From NCBI GenBank assembly GCA_004340125.1, contig SLUK01000001.1, positions 310,001-374,000 of the forward strand: 64,000 bases of DNA, read 5' to 3'. The notes under the pieces were generated by a model, which did no database searches, had not been told where the DNA came from, and saw only the letters and a list, made by a program, of their open reading frames with translations. A program made the position numbers and the translations under genes. Of the stretch, positions 43,088-52,301 are shown piece by piece. This DNA comes from Harryflintia acetispora (GTDB taxonomy: Bacteria > Bacillota > Clostridia > Oscillospirales > Ruminococcaceae). The first letter of the stretch is position 1. Each line of letters starts with the position of its first letter.

Positions 43088-46000
43088 CTATTCCTTTTCC
43101 TTCCGTACCCCGTCCGGCCCGACCTCATAGCCGTCCACCTTGGTGCTCACGGCCATGCTGCCGTCCGGGTAGAAGTAGTACCAGCTATCGCCGACCTGCT
43201 TCCAGCCCCCGGCTTGCATGAGGCCCGCAGCGTCAAACCAGTACCATTTCCCCTCTATCTGTTTCCAGCCGGTGACGGGCTTTCCGTCCAGATGGTAGAG
43301 CCAGCGTCCGGCGTCGTTCTGTCCCCAGCCGCCCGCCGTGTCACGGTCGATGACGACCTCCACAAACCGGCGCAGCACCACGGCGGCCTCGGCGCGGGTG
43401 GCGGAGTCCTTGGGGCCGAAGCGGTTGTTGCCCTTGCCGCTCATAATCCCGGCCTGCTGGACCCGCTGCACCGCGCCCTTCATGCTGCCGGTGATCTGGT
43501 TCTCGTCCGTAAATGTCACGGCCTTCCGCGCCACGGGGAGGGTGTACCCCAGCCTTTGGGCGTACCGCTGCATAATGACCGCCATCTGTTCACGGGTGAT
43601 CGCCGAATCGGGCGAGATGGTCTTTTCGCCCGTGCCGCTCACAATACCCTTGGAGGCCGCCCACTCCACATAGGGGGCATAGATAGAGGAACCGGCAACG
43701 TCGTTAAACCGGCTGGAGGGATAAGAGGCGGGGTCTATCCCGGCCAGCCGTCCCAGCGCCGTTACGAACATGCCCCGCGTGATGGTGCCATCCGGGGAAA
43801 ACGTGGTTTCCGGCGTGCCCAAGGCGCCGTCTGCGCCTTGGAACAGGCCCCGGCTTGCCACGAAATCAATATCCGCCTTGGCCCAATGGTTCCCGGTGTC
43901 GGTAAAGGCCGGGGCCGTCTGATAGCCCACGCCGTACACGCTGAGATGCCCGGTGGAGGCGATCACATTCCCGCTGTTCCTGTCGTAGCTGGATTGGTAC
44001 AGCCACTGGGCGCCCTTGCCATCCGCGCTGTAAACCAGGAACAGGGTGCCGGTCTGCTCGGTGGCGACTGGCTTGTAGGCGAGCCCCAGGGTGACGCGGC
44101 CCGCGCCGAAGCTCTGGATGGTCCCCGCCTTGCCGTCCGCGCCGGTATAGCCCACGGCCAGCCGGTAGGCCGGGCGGGAGCCGACAGCGGCCCGCGCGTC
44201 CCCGGCAAGGCCGGTTTCCCGGACGGCGGTCAGGGCAATGTCGCCGGTGGCCTGTTTCTGAATCTCCTGCAGCGCCGCAAGGTCAAAGGTCATATCCACA
44301 ATGGAGGTGTTCAAGGTGACATACTTTACCTTGGCGGCGATAAGCCGGTCAAGGGTGGCCCGCGCAATCACGATGGAAAAGCCGTCGTAGGCCAGGGACG
44401 TTTTCGCGTCGAACCGTACCGCGATACCGTTTGTCCTGGCCTTGGCGTTCCTCCCAGCCCCGGCTATGGCCGACGCCGTGCGCCCGTCGTCCGGCTTGCC
44501 GGTGGCCGCGCCGCTCCCCACGGACACGGGCAGCTCGACCACGGCCAGCACGGGGTTATCGGGTTTCGACGGTTCCGGGGTGGTGGTATAATGGCGGCTG
44601 GAGGTATGATCCTGCGCATCATAGGGGGCGGGGGAGATTTTGGCGGAGATCTCGCAGACGCCGTCGCCAACCAGCATCGTCGACACGGTATCGCGTGGCG
44701 TACGTCTGCCCGCAATCTCGATGCCGTCCACCTGCCAGCCCGGGTCGGCGCTGGCCGTCGCCCAAACTATCGTCCCGTCGGAGATGCGATCCCCGTCCGC
44801 CAGCAGGCGGCCGGTGGAATCGCCCTCGCGGACGGTGAGGACGCCGTGGCTGGGGGCAATGATGTTCAGCGTGATGGAAAGGGCCGGCGGCGCGGTTTTC
44901 ACGGTAACGGCGCAGGTGGCCGTTTTTCTTCCTTGCCGGGAGGTGGCGGTGATGGTCGTCGTTCCTGCCGCCACGGCGGTTACGTTGCCGTTCTTGTCCA
45001 CCGTGGCGACGCCGGTATCGCTGCTTTCCCAACTAATATCCTTGAATGTAGCGTCGTCCGGCGTGAATGTGGCGGTCAGCGTACGGCGTCCATTTGACCA
45101 CAGTATCAGCGTGGCCGGAAGGGAGAGCGCCGTGGTGGGGCTGTACTCCACCGTGTGCAAGTTCTCCCAGCCGCCGCTGTTATACCCTGTTCCGTCCTTG
45201 GGGACGTAGAAAGTGATGTTTGTGCCCTTAAAAACGTCATTCCCCAGCGTCGGCGCGGTCATGGGTTCCATGATGATCTCGTTAAGGCTCGAGCAGCTCG
45301 AAAACGCAGAATCCCCTATTTCAGCTACGCCGCCCGGCAGCTCTTGCAGGGCAAGGCTCGTACAGTCGCTAAACGCATGATCCCCAATATTGGTCAGCTT
45401 TTTTGGCAGCTCTTGCAGGGTGAGGTTTGCGCAGTTCTGAAACGCATAACTCCCAATTTCAGTCATCGTATCCGGCAGCTCCACGGTTTTCAGCTTTGTC
45501 GGATTGGAGCCTGTATAGCCCGTATCATTCTTAACCGTGGTCAGGTTCGTCATGCCGGACAGGTCGAGGGCCGTCAGGCTGTCCCAGCCGCTGCTTTCGT
45601 CGTATCGGCCGATCAGGTATTTCCAGTTCCATTTTGTGATCTCCGCCGCGTCGCCGGTGAGCTTGATGGTGGTAATGGTTTTGTAGCTGTCGGCCGGGAG
45701 GACAGCAAACGCGGCGGCAATGGCGTCGTTCATTTTGTTGTTGTCCGCGTCTGTGCCGCCGCTGCCGTTGTCGTCAAACTCCGCGGTCAGAACGCTGCTT
45801 TGAAGGGCAAACGTGATTGCCCCGCCGATCCGCACATTGATTTCCGGCGGCTCCACGCCGCCGGCCAGCGTATAACCGGCCGGAAGGATCGGGGTGAAGG
45901 TATAGCCGCCCTGCCCGGCGGTATCGTCCCACGGGCTGTCCGGCTCCCACGCCACGCCGGTTATGGTGATTGCCTCCGGCTCCGGGTCGGCGCCGCCGGC

Positions 46001-46621
46001 CACGATGTAGCCCGACGCGCCCAGCGTGGCGGGCAGGGTCAGATCGTCCAGCGGCGTACCGGCCGGGACAATCTGATATTCCACCTCGTCGTCCAGACCG
46101 TCAAAGGCCGTGACGGTGACAGCCTCCCCGCCCTTCGGCGAAACGTTTTTTGGCCCCGTTTTCTCGGGCGGGGTCAAATCGTTTTTGTCCGCGGCGGGTT
46201 CCTCTTTGCCGATGTCCTTGTCCGGCTCCCCGGCGCAGACCTTGCAGACGAAGCCGCAGGACCGGTCCGGGACAGCCTCCATGTAGCCGCAATCGGCATC
46301 ATGCTCCCCGCGCTCATGGGGGCAGTCCAGCGCGTAACACGCCTGCCCGTGCGTGTGGCCCGCGTCGGCGTCCGTCTGCTCCGCGTCCTCGTCCATGCCG
46401 CAGATTGGCTCGTCCGCGTAGCAGTCCGGCGTGTGTTGGTGCTCGCAATCGTGGTCCGGCCGGGCCTCCGTATAGCCGCACTTCGCGGTGTGCTCCGGGT
46501 GGTGTTCGCACAGGCCGGCGTCTGCCGGGGGTTCCGCCGCGTAGGCCGTGGCCCCCAGCTGGGTAAACACCAGCGCGGCGGCCAGCAGCACCGCCCTTAT
46601 CCGTTTCCCATTTCTAATCAT
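43088..46621 (-). CDS. Large SLH/LRR surface protein with Cys-His-rich head
   Basis: A 1177-residue exported surface protein. Order: signal peptide (1-29, IRAVLLAAALVFTQLGATAY); a Cys/His-rich stretch (~32-140) with repeated CEHH, HTPDC, CGY and CPHE groups; an acidic linker; a BspA-like leucine-rich repeat block (~350-465, e.g. ELPDTMTEIGSYAFQNCANL); a BIG_2 Ig-like domain (~500-575); a poorly defined region; three SLH domains (~905-1085) that bind pyruvylated wall polymer; and GWKQ-type cell-wall-binding repeats (~1095-1165). ATG 46621 follows AGGCGGG. Divergent regulatory genes lie next to it, which suggests LytTR-type control. Confidence 0.88.
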   Translation of the reverse strand: MIRNGKRIRAVLLAAALVFTQLGATAYAAEPPADAGLCEHHPEHTAKCGYTEARPDHDCEHQHTPDCYADEPICGMDEDAEQTDADAGHTHGQACYALDCPHERGEHDADCGYMEAVPDRSCGFVCKVCAGEPDKDIGKEEPAADKNDLTPPEKTGPKNVSPKGGEAVTVTAFDGLDDEVEYQIVPAGTPLDDLTLPATLGASGYIVAGGADPEPEAITITGVAWEPDSPWDDTAGQGGYTFTPILPAGYTLAGGVEPPEINVRIGGAITFALQSSVLTAEFDDNGSGGTDADNNKMNDAIAAAFAVLPADSYKTITTIKLTGDAAEITKWNWKYLIGRYDESSGWDSLTALDLSGMTNLTTVKNDTGYTGSNPTKLKTVELPDTMTEIGSYAFQNCANLTLQELPKKLTNIGDHAFSDCTSLALQELPGGVAEIGDSAFSSCSSLNEIIMEPMTAPTLGNDVFKGTNITFYVPKDGTGYNSGGWENLHTVEYSPTTALSLPATLILWSNGRRTLTATFTPDDATFKDISWESSDTGVATVDKNGNVTAVAAGTTTITATSRQGRKTATCAVTVKTAPPALSITLNIIAPSHGVLTVREGDSTGRLLADGDRISDGTIVWATASADPGWQVDGIEIAGRRTPRDTVSTMLVGDGVCEISAKISPAPYDAQDHTSSRHYTTTPEPSKPDNPVLAVVELPVSVGSGAATGKPDDGRTASAIAGAGRNAKARTNGIAVRFDAKTSLAYDGFSIVIARATLDRLIAAKVKYVTLNTSIVDMTFDLAALQEIQKQATGDIALTAVRETGLAGDARAAVGSRPAYRLAVGYTGADGKAGTIQSFGAGRVTLGLAYKPVATEQTGTLFLVYSADGKGAQWLYQSSYDRNSGNVIASTGHLSVYGVGYQTAPAFTDTGNHWAKADIDFVASRGLFQGADGALGTPETTFSPDGTITRGMFVTALGRLAGIDPASYPSSRFNDVAGSSIYAPYVEWAASKGIVSGTGEKTISPDSAITREQMAVIMQRYAQRLGYTLPVARKAVTFTDENQITGSMKGAVQRVQQAGIMSGKGNNRFGPKDSATRAEAAVVLRRFVEVVIDRDTAGGWGQNDAGRWLYHLDGKPVTGWKQIEGKWYWFDAAGLMQAGGWKQVGDSWYYFYPDGSMAVSTKVDGYEVGPDGVRKEKE

Positions 46622-46710
46622 AAACCGTTCCCGCCTATCGCTTGGTATGCGGACGGATAAGGGAGTATACCCCCTTCCAATCCGCTTTGATTGCTTATTT
46701 GAATCCCTGT

Positions 46711-47082
46711 TTACCCGGCCCCTTGGCAATCCTCCATGAACCGGGAGAGCGCCTGCTCCATCTTATAGCGCGTAACCGGCTTTTGGCAGAAGAACGGCAC
46801 ACATAGCCGGTACGCCTGCACCCCGAAATCCAGATCGGAAAACCAGATGATTTTCCGGGACAGCAGCCGCGCGCTGGTGATGGTGTTCAGCCCCTCCACG
46901 CCGCTTTGCGCCACGATCACCGCGTCCGGCAGCGCCCGCTTTGCCATGCCGTCCAGCTCCGGCCAGCCCGCGCAGCCCGTGACCGTTGCCTCCATCTCCA
47001 TTTTCTCCAAGCACCGGCGGGCCAACTCCATGAGCTGCTCCCGCTCCGGCTTGTCACCGTCGCAGACAATCATGTTCCACAT
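46711..47082 (-). CDS. Receiver-like protein lacking the phospho-acceptor Asp
   Basis: A 123-residue protein that aligns with response-regulator receiver domains: an acidic pair VCDGDKPER at the N-terminus, a switch segment IIWFSDLDFGVQAY and a Lys in FFCQKPVTRYKM, but at the usual Asp position it reads DAVIVAQSGVEG. No output domain follows. It is therefore a pseudo-receiver, possibly a phosphorylation-independent partner of the LytTR regulator divergently encoded next to it. ATG 47082 follows GGAAGGAGGCC. It is upstream of the surface-protein gene on the same strand (89 bp) and may be co-transcribed with it. Confidence 0.65.
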   Translation of the reverse strand: MWNMIVCDGDKPEREQLMELARRCLEKMEMEATVTGCAGWPELDGMAKRALPDAVIVAQSGVEGLNTITSARLLSRKIIWFSDLDFGVQAYRLCVPFFCQKPVTRYKMEQALSRFMEDCQGAG

Positions 47083-47267
47083 ACGCGGCCTCCTTCCTGT
47101 CCAGATCGTTTTCTACACTTTCACGATAATCGAAAAAATGGCGGTATTCAAGGGGGTGGCCGTAACTTGACATTTTTGGTCGCGACTTGCATGGCCAAAA
47201 CGGGATTTTTGCGGTAAAATGGTCTTGACATCAAAAAAATTTATGATAAGGAAGGAGGGCCTCGGAC

Positions 47268-47993
47268 ATGAAAGCCGCAATCATAGACGACCTGGAAGCG
47301 TGCCGGGAGGATTTACAAAAGTGCCTGCACCAATATTTTAGCGAGCATTACGCCGGGGAGACACCCAGCGTGAAGGAGTTTTCCAGCGGGGAGGAATTTT
47401 TGTCCCAATTCCAGCCGGAGGCGTGGGACATTATTTTTATCGACCAGTACATGGACGGGCTTTCCGGCATTGACACGGCCCGGAAAATCCGCGAGAGGGA
47501 CAAGCTGGCGGCGCTGGTGTTCGTCACCACCAGCGAGAGCCACGCCGTCGAGAGCTACGGGGTGCGGGCTTGCGGGTATCTGGTAAAGCCCTATGGCTAC
47601 GGCGATTTTGAAAAGACAATGGAGCTTTGCGGGGTGGAGAAAATACGGGGCGCACGTTTTATCCAAGTGAAGCAGGAGCGCGTCTTGCTCCATGAAATCC
47701 TCTGGTGCGACAAGGACGAACACTATACCCAAATTCACACGGAGCGGCGGGGCGTCCTCCGGTTCCGCGTCCCCTTTGGGGAGCTGAACGGTCTGCTGGC
47801 CCCCTACCCGCAGTTTTTGACCTGCTACAAGGGCTGTATCGTCAACGCCGAACGGGTGGAGCGCATCGACGCCCTGGCGTTCCTGATGGACAATGGGGCC
47901 AGCGTCCCCTTTGCCCAGCGGGAGAAAAAGACGCTGGAGGGGTTGTACAGCTCCTATCTGTTCCAGCGGGAAAGGGAGGACGCGCTTTTATGA
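47268..47993 (+). CDS. LytTR-family response regulator
   Basis: A 241-residue regulator: CheY-like receiver (1-120) with the acidic pair DD at 7-8, phospho-Asp D59 in IIFIDQYMDG, and K in LVKPYGYGDF, then a LytTR DNA-binding domain (~130-235) with LLHEILWCDKDEHYTQIHT and FLTCYKGCIVNAERVERI. Such regulators (AgrA, VirR, LytR) control surface, bacteriocin or quorum functions. ATG 47268 follows AAGGAAGGAGG. The stop overlaps the kinase start by ATGA. Its likely targets are itself and the divergent pseudo-receiver/surface-protein unit. Confidence 0.93.
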   Translation: MKAAIIDDLEACREDLQKCLHQYFSEHYAGETPSVKEFSSGEEFLSQFQPEAWDIIFIDQYMDGLSGIDTARKIRERDKLAALVFVTTSESHAVESYGVRACGYLVKPYGYGDFEKTMELCGVEKIRGARFIQVKQERVLLHEILWCDKDEHYTQIHTERRGVLRFRVPFGELNGLLAPYPQFLTCYKGCIVNAERVERIDALAFLMDNGASVPFAQREKKTLEGLYSSYLFQREREDALL

Positions 47994-49387
47994 TGAACAT
48001 GATGGACACGCTGATGGTGCTGCTGTTCCCGTTCCTCGATACCATTCCCTTTACCATGCCCCGGTACTGGATTTTTCGCGGCAGGCTGCGGATTCCCTTC
48101 CGGTATGTGGTGCTGGTGCAGTTGGTGTTGACGACGGCGTACAGCGCGTCCTTTTACGCCGTCAACCTGGGCGGCTATGAGGCGGCGGCCCGGTGGACGA
48201 CCATTCTCCGTTACGTCTTTATGCTGGCATATCTGGCCTGCGCCTTTTCGCTGATTAAGGACACCCTGCCCAAGCTCCTGTTTACCTGGCTGCTCACGCT
48301 GGCGTGGCAGTTTTTTGTCATGGGCAACGCGAACTTTATTGAAAGCCGTTTTTTCCCGGACATGTCCGGCCGGCACCCCTATCTGGTCTACAACGTCGCC
48401 CGCATTGTGATCTACCTGATTACCTGTCCGTTTCTGCTCCGGTTTTTCCTCCATACGGTACGGGACGCGCTGAAAATCGAGGACCCGGAAATCTGGCGGC
48501 GGTTCTGGAAGATCCCACTGTTTTCCACGCTGTTCGGCCTGCTTTACTGTACCGTGACCGACGTGTACGCCTTCGCCTCATGGCAGTTTCTAGTCTGCCG
48601 CTACCTCATGCTGTTCGGGGCCTGCTATGTGTCCCATGTGGCGCTCCGGGTGCTGGAAATCTCACGGAGCCGGACGCAGCTGGAAGAATCGCTCCGGTAC
48701 GCCGACCGGAGCCTGCTGGCGCAGAAAAAGCAATATGACCTGCTGGCGGCGTACATGGATGAAACGCGCAAGGCCCGCCATGACCTCCGGCAGCATTTGG
48801 CCGTGGTACAGTCCTACATAGAGCATGACGACAAGGAGGGCCTTGCGGAATACATCGACCTCTATCAGACCCACCTGCCTCCGGACACTTGGGAGCGGTA
48901 TTGCCGCAACGACGTGGTAAACGCCATTGTCTGCTACTACGCGGCCTTGGCGCGGGATAACGGAATCGAGTTTGAAGCGGGAGTAGATTACCCGGACGAC
49001 TGCCCGGTGTCCGGTACGGACATCACGGTGCTGCTGGGGAACCTGCTGGAAAACGCGGTGGAAGCCTGCAAGCGGGAGGCGGCGGGAGGGCCGCAGGCCA
49101 TCAAGCTCCGGGTAAAGCGTCGGGGCGGCTCCACGCTTTTAATTCTGGTGGACAATCCATGCGCGACGCCCGTGGTGTTCGACGGGGACACGCCGCTTTC
49201 CTCCAAACGGGAGGGGGCCGGAATCGGGGCCGCCTCGATGCGGGAGATCGCCGCCCGGTACGGCGGCACGGTGCAGTTCGAGCAGAAAGGCGGGGTGTTT
49301 TACGCCTCTGTGCTGCTGAAACTCGTCCCGGACGGGACGGGGGAAACCGTACCGGCTGGGGAAGGGGCGTTTCCGCTCAAACAATAG
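47990..49387 (+). CDS. GHKL sensor histidine kinase (AgrC/LytS-like)
   Basis: A 465-residue membrane kinase. About six hydrophobic segments fill residues 1-220, followed by a coiled-coil-like linker, the phospho-acceptor RHDLRQH with H264, and a GHKL ATPase with the N-box LLGNLLENAVEACKRE (~349) and the G-box GAGIGAASMREIAARYGG (~405). This is the HPK10/AgrC type that often senses peptides. The ATG at 47990 overlaps the response regulator stop; the pair is one operon ending in a terminator. No peptide pheromone gene was recognised. Confidence 0.92.
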   Translation: MMNMMDTLMVLLFPFLDTIPFTMPRYWIFRGRLRIPFRYVVLVQLVLTTAYSASFYAVNLGGYEAAARWTTILRYVFMLAYLACAFSLIKDTLPKLLFTWLLTLAWQFFVMGNANFIESRFFPDMSGRHPYLVYNVARIVIYLITCPFLLRFFLHTVRDALKIEDPEIWRRFWKIPLFSTLFGLLYCTVTDVYAFASWQFLVCRYLMLFGACYVSHVALRVLEISRSRTQLEESLRYADRSLLAQKKQYDLLAAYMDETRKARHDLRQHLAVVQSYIEHDDKEGLAEYIDLYQTHLPPDTWERYCRNDVVNAIVCYYAALARDNGIEFEAGVDYPDDCPVSGTDITVLLGNLLENAVEACKREAAGGPQAIKLRVKRRGGSTLLILVDNPCATPVVFDGDTPLSSKREGAGIGAASMREIAARYGGTVQFEQKGGVFYASVLLKLVPDGTGETVPAGEGAFPLKQ

Positions 49388-49470
49388 CGGCAAGCGTATG
49401 CACACTTGCCCATCTTGGCCCTATGGGCCAAAATATTTGCTTCGTTGGGGAGGATCCCCCCCTATAAGCA

Positions 49471-49505
49471 AAGAATGTGTCCCACAAGGGGACACATTCT
49501 TTTTA
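49471..49505 (+). terminator. Terminator of two-component operon
   Basis: AGAATGTGTCCC/GGGACACATTCT, 12-bp stem with a T5 tail, 84 bp after the kinase stop. Confidence 0.88.
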
Positions 49506-49542
49506 ATACTCCTTATGGAAATGTGCAACATCGGATGTAAAA

Positions 49543-50115
49543 TTATGCCTTGCCCTCCTGATATACAAAGCAATCCGTCATATGGTCATTCACCATGCCC
49601 GTAGCCTGCATGAACGCATAGACGATCGTCGAGCCGACAAATCGAAATCCCATCTTTTTCAAATCTTTGCTGATTCGGTCCGAGAGTGGGGTTGTGGCCG
49701 GCACCTGCTCCATTTTCTCCCAGTGGTTTTGAATTGGAGTATCATTCACATATGCCCAAATGAATTTATGAAAGCTCCCGTACTTTTCTTGTGTTTTTAG
49801 AAACGCTTGGGCATTTGTTACAGCGGCGTTCAGTTTGAGACGGTTTCTGATGATTCCTTCGTTTGCCAGCAGCTCCTGTATTTTTCTCTCATCGTAAAGA
49901 GCTACCTTGCCTGGCTGGAATCCATCGAACGCTTCCCGGAACGCCTCTCTTTTTTTGAGAACGGTAAGCCAGCTCAACCCGGCCTGCATTCCCTCTAAAA
50001 TCAACATTTCAAACAGCTTGTCATCGTCATGTACGGGCCGTCCCCACTCATTGTCGTGGTAGTCTATGTATATGGGGAGATCCCCCGCCCAAGAGCAGCG
50101 GCTTTTTTCACACAT
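49543..50115 (-). CDS. tag: DNA-3-methyladenine glycosylase I
   Basis: A 190-residue base-excision enzyme removing 3-methyladenine. Zinc-site residues are C7 (RCSWAG), and the C-terminal GMVNDHMTDCF (His and Cys); YHDNEWGRPVHDD and EGMQAGLSWLTVLKKREAFR carry the catalytic Glu and HhH-like region typical of Tag. Codon and base composition are more AT-rich than the core genes around, in line with recent transfer inside this island. ATG 50115 follows GGACGTGCC, a modest site. Confidence 0.93.
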   Translation of the reverse strand: MCEKSRCSWAGDLPIYIDYHDNEWGRPVHDDDKLFEMLILEGMQAGLSWLTVLKKREAFREAFDGFQPGKVALYDERKIQELLANEGIIRNRLKLNAAVTNAQAFLKTQEKYGSFHKFIWAYVNDTPIQNHWEKMEQVPATTPLSDRISKDLKKMGFRFVGSTIVYAFMQATGMVNDHMTDCFVYQEGKA

Positions 50116-50249
50116 AAGGCACGTCCTTTCAATTCAATGTATTCTCTTTACATAGTACCATACTCATTAGGTTATGTGTAGTTCAGGTTTTTAGGACATT
50201 TTATGGACCTGCCTAACCTACTTAAGTCTGAGTAGCCCCGTCCAACCCG

Positions 50250-50501
50250 TCACCGCCTCTTGCTTCCCCGACTGATCGGGCTTTTCGCCGGCTCGAGCTT
50301 GTGCGCGCTCCGGACAAGCCACTGTTTTTCTTCCTCCGTTAAGCGGTTGTATTTCAGCCTCGTCTGCTTGCAGAAAATCATGACCAGCCGTTCCAACTCG
50401 CTTGCTTTGAAGCTCGCCGCCGCCTCTAAACCCTTTTTGAGCTCTTCGGCCACGGAGCTTTCCGGCGCGCTGATGCTGTCTCTCTTGTGGGCTTCCTTCA
50501 T
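50250..50501 (-). CDS. Short hypothetical ORF, possibly a fragment
   Basis: An 83-residue frame with a helical, charged middle (EELKKGLEAAASFKASELER) and a basic tail. There is no ribosome site before the ATG and I recognise no family. It touches the recombinase remnant on the other strand and may be a leftover of the same mobile element. Confidence 0.35.
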   Translation of the reverse strand: MKEAHKRDSISAPESSVAEELKKGLEAAASFKASELERLVMIFCKQTRLKYNRLTEEEKQWLVRSAHKLEPAKSPISRGSKRR

Positions 50502-50523
50502 GAAAATCCGGGCCGTGTGGCGG

Positions 50524-50690
50524 GCAAAGAGCGGGACAGGCTTTTGGGGCGGCTTTATGAGGACGGCGTATCTGGAAAAATCTCTGACGAACGGTTTACA
50601 AAGCTGTCCGGCGGTTACGAAGCCGAACAGAAGGAGCTACGGGAAAGGGTTGCTATCCTGCAAACGGAGCTGATGTGTTGGTGTGATTGA
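50524..50690 (+). pseudogene. Remnant of a large serine recombinase C-terminus
   Basis: The frame reads RLLGRLYEDGVSGKISDERF and then YEAEQKELRERVAILQTEL, which matches the DUF4368-like coiled segment of TnpX/ICE-type large serine recombinases. The catalytic N-terminus and the rest are absent, so it is a decayed copy. Together with AT-rich neighbours it marks the right edge of a former integrative element. Confidence 0.7.
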
Positions 50691-50720
50691 ACTGCCGGAT
50701 ACGAACGCGACGAACAGCAA

Positions 50721-50748
50721 AACGGCATAGTCAACTGACTATGCCGTT
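50721..50748. repeat. 13-bp palindrome
   Basis: AACGGCATAGTCA and TGACTATGCCGTT with a 2-nt loop, right after the recombinase remnant; it could be an element-end terminator. Confidence 0.6.
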
Positions 50749-50811
50749 CGCTCGTACGATACTTTTTTATTCGGGACCGCCTCGCGGCGGTCCCTCCCAG
50801 GTTTTTCTTAA

Positions 50812-51351
50812 TTAATAGTTGTCGCTCTTCTCTTCAAAGAAGGCCTGCGGGCGTCCACAGATCGGGCAGACCACCGGGGCGCTCTCCCCGACGTGGATGT
50901 GGCCGCAGGCGCGGCAGATCCAGGTGATCGAGGTGGGGCGCTTGAAGACCAGGTTTTGGCTCAGGTTGTCCCGCAGTTTAACGTAGCGCTCATGGTGCTC
51001 CTTCTCCACCTTGGCCACCAGCTCGAACTTGGCGGCGATCTCGGTGAAGCCCTCCTCCTTGGCTACCTTGGCAAAGTCGGGGTACATCTCGGTCCACTCG
51101 TAATGCTCGCCGTCTGCGGCGTCCTTAAGGTTGTCCAGCGTGCCTGGCAGTTCGCCCCCGCGCAGGTACTTGAGCCAGATTTCGGCGTGTTTCCACTCGT
51201 TGTCCGAGGTCATGTCGAAAATATCCCCGATCTGCTCGTACCCATCCTTGCGGGCCTTGTCGGCATAGGAGCTGTATTTGCTGCGCGCCTGGCTCTCGCC
51301 TGCGAAGGCGGCCATCAGGTTGGAAAAGGTCTTGCTGTCCTTGAATTCCAT
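50812..51351 (-). CDS. Rubrerythrin
   Basis: A 179-residue peroxide-reducing non-haem iron protein of anaerobes. Residues 1-140 are the ferritin-like four-helix diiron domain (GESQARSKYSSYADKARKDG, DNEWKHAEIWLKYL, and EKEHHERYVKL supply Glu and His ligands), and the tail is a rubredoxin-like site with CRACG and CPICG. ATG 51351 (MEFKDSKTF) follows GGAGGGAACG; the frame upstream lacks a site. It protects against H2O2 by taking electrons from rubredoxin or NADH systems. Confidence 0.94.
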   Translation of the reverse strand: MEFKDSKTFSNLMAAFAGESQARSKYSSYADKARKDGYEQIGDIFDMTSDNEWKHAEIWLKYLRGGELPGTLDNLKDAADGEHYEWTEMYPDFAKVAKEEGFTEIAAKFELVAKVEKEHHERYVKLRDNLSQNLVFKRPTSITWICRACGHIHVGESAPVVCPICGRPQAFFEEKSDNY

Positions 51352-51445
51352 ATCGTTCCCTCCAAAGATTTTTTCAATGCTACTATTGGAAGGAACAGGC
51401 ATGTTTATGCTTGAATCAGTAATTTTTCGGGCGCGCCATGTGCGC

Positions 51446-52159
51446 TCACCAGCCGTCGACATGGGCGCGCTTCATCGCGCCGAAGAGCCGTTTGGAGAAG
51501 CCGTGGTCCTTTTGGTCCATCTCGGCGAGCCAGTCCTTGGTCTGTTGGCGGTTGGTGGTCTTGTCCACCGGGCATTTCGACTTGACGATGGGCAGCCCCT
51601 CCTTGCGCACCGCGCCGAGAATCTCCTTCTCAGGCGCGTAGATCAGCGGCCGGATGACGGTCAGGTCCTTGCGCGAAAGATAGGTCACCGGCGAAAAGCA
51701 GCCGATCCGCCCCTCCTGGAAGAGGTTCATCACAAAGGTCTCCACCGCGTCGTCCCAGTTGTGGCCGAGGGCCAGCTTGTTGCAGCCGTGTTCCTTGCAC
51801 AGGTCGTGCAGCGCGCCCCGGCGCATGCGCGCACAGAGGCTGCAGGGATTTTGCTCCTTTCGTACGTCAAAGATGATCTCCCCAATCCCGGTGCGCCGCA
51901 CGGTATAGGGCACCCCCCATTCCCGGCAGAGCGCTTCAATGGGGGAATAGTCGGTCTGCTCCCCCGAAAAGCCGGGGTCGAGGGTGAAGGCCTCCATATC
52001 GAAGGGGATATCCAGATATTCCCGCAGCCGGCAGAGCCCCGCGAGCATGGCGAGAGAGTCCTTGCCGCCCGAAATGCCCAGCGCCAGGCGGTCCCCCGGC
52101 TCGAGCATCTGGTATTCGGCGATCGCCTTGCGCATGTATCCCGCGATCTTCTGCACCAT
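51446..52159 (-). CDS. TtcA-family tRNA thiolation ATPase
   Basis: A 237-residue PP-loop ATPase with SGGKDS (~33-38), the [4Fe-4S]-type Cys pair NPCSLCARMRRG (~115-126) and a further Cys in KSKCPVDKTTNRQQT, matching the TtcA/TtuA-like group that 2-thiolates cytidine or uridine of tRNA. Shorter than E. coli TtcA and of the clostridial type, so the exact base is uncertain. ATG 52159 follows AAAGGGGATTTTT; a longer open frame upstream crosses the promoter of the divergent gene and is rejected. Confidence 0.88.
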   Translation of the reverse strand: MVQKIAGYMRKAIAEYQMLEPGDRLALGISGGKDSLAMLAGLCRLREYLDIPFDMEAFTLDPGFSGEQTDYSPIEALCREWGVPYTVRRTGIGEIIFDVRKEQNPCSLCARMRRGALHDLCKEHGCNKLALGHNWDDAVETFVMNLFQEGRIGCFSPVTYLSRKDLTVIRPLIYAPEKEILGAVRKEGLPIVKSKCPVDKTTNRQQTKDWLAEMDQKDHGFSKRLFGAMKRAHVDGW

Positions 52160-52236
52160 AAAAATCCCCTTTCCCGTATCATGAGGCCCATTATAGCATT
52201 TTACGAGGCCATCCTGCAAGAAGCTCCAAAATTTGA

Positions 52237-52264
52237 TTGACATTAGACCATTCCATGCTATCAT
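52237..52264 (+). promoter_or_regulatory. Promoter of DUF975 gene
   Basis: TTGACA (52237-52242), 16-bp spacer, TGC-TATCAT (-10 at 52259-52264, extended). Confidence 0.6.
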
Positions 52265-52301
52265 ATAGATAAAACGATGTTTTGACGAGGGAGATGTTAG
52301 T

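Noticed and set aside
50812..51462. Longer rubrerythrin start at 51462
   Set aside because: The extension lacks a ribosome binding site; ATG 51351 has GGAGGGAACG and a normal N-terminus.
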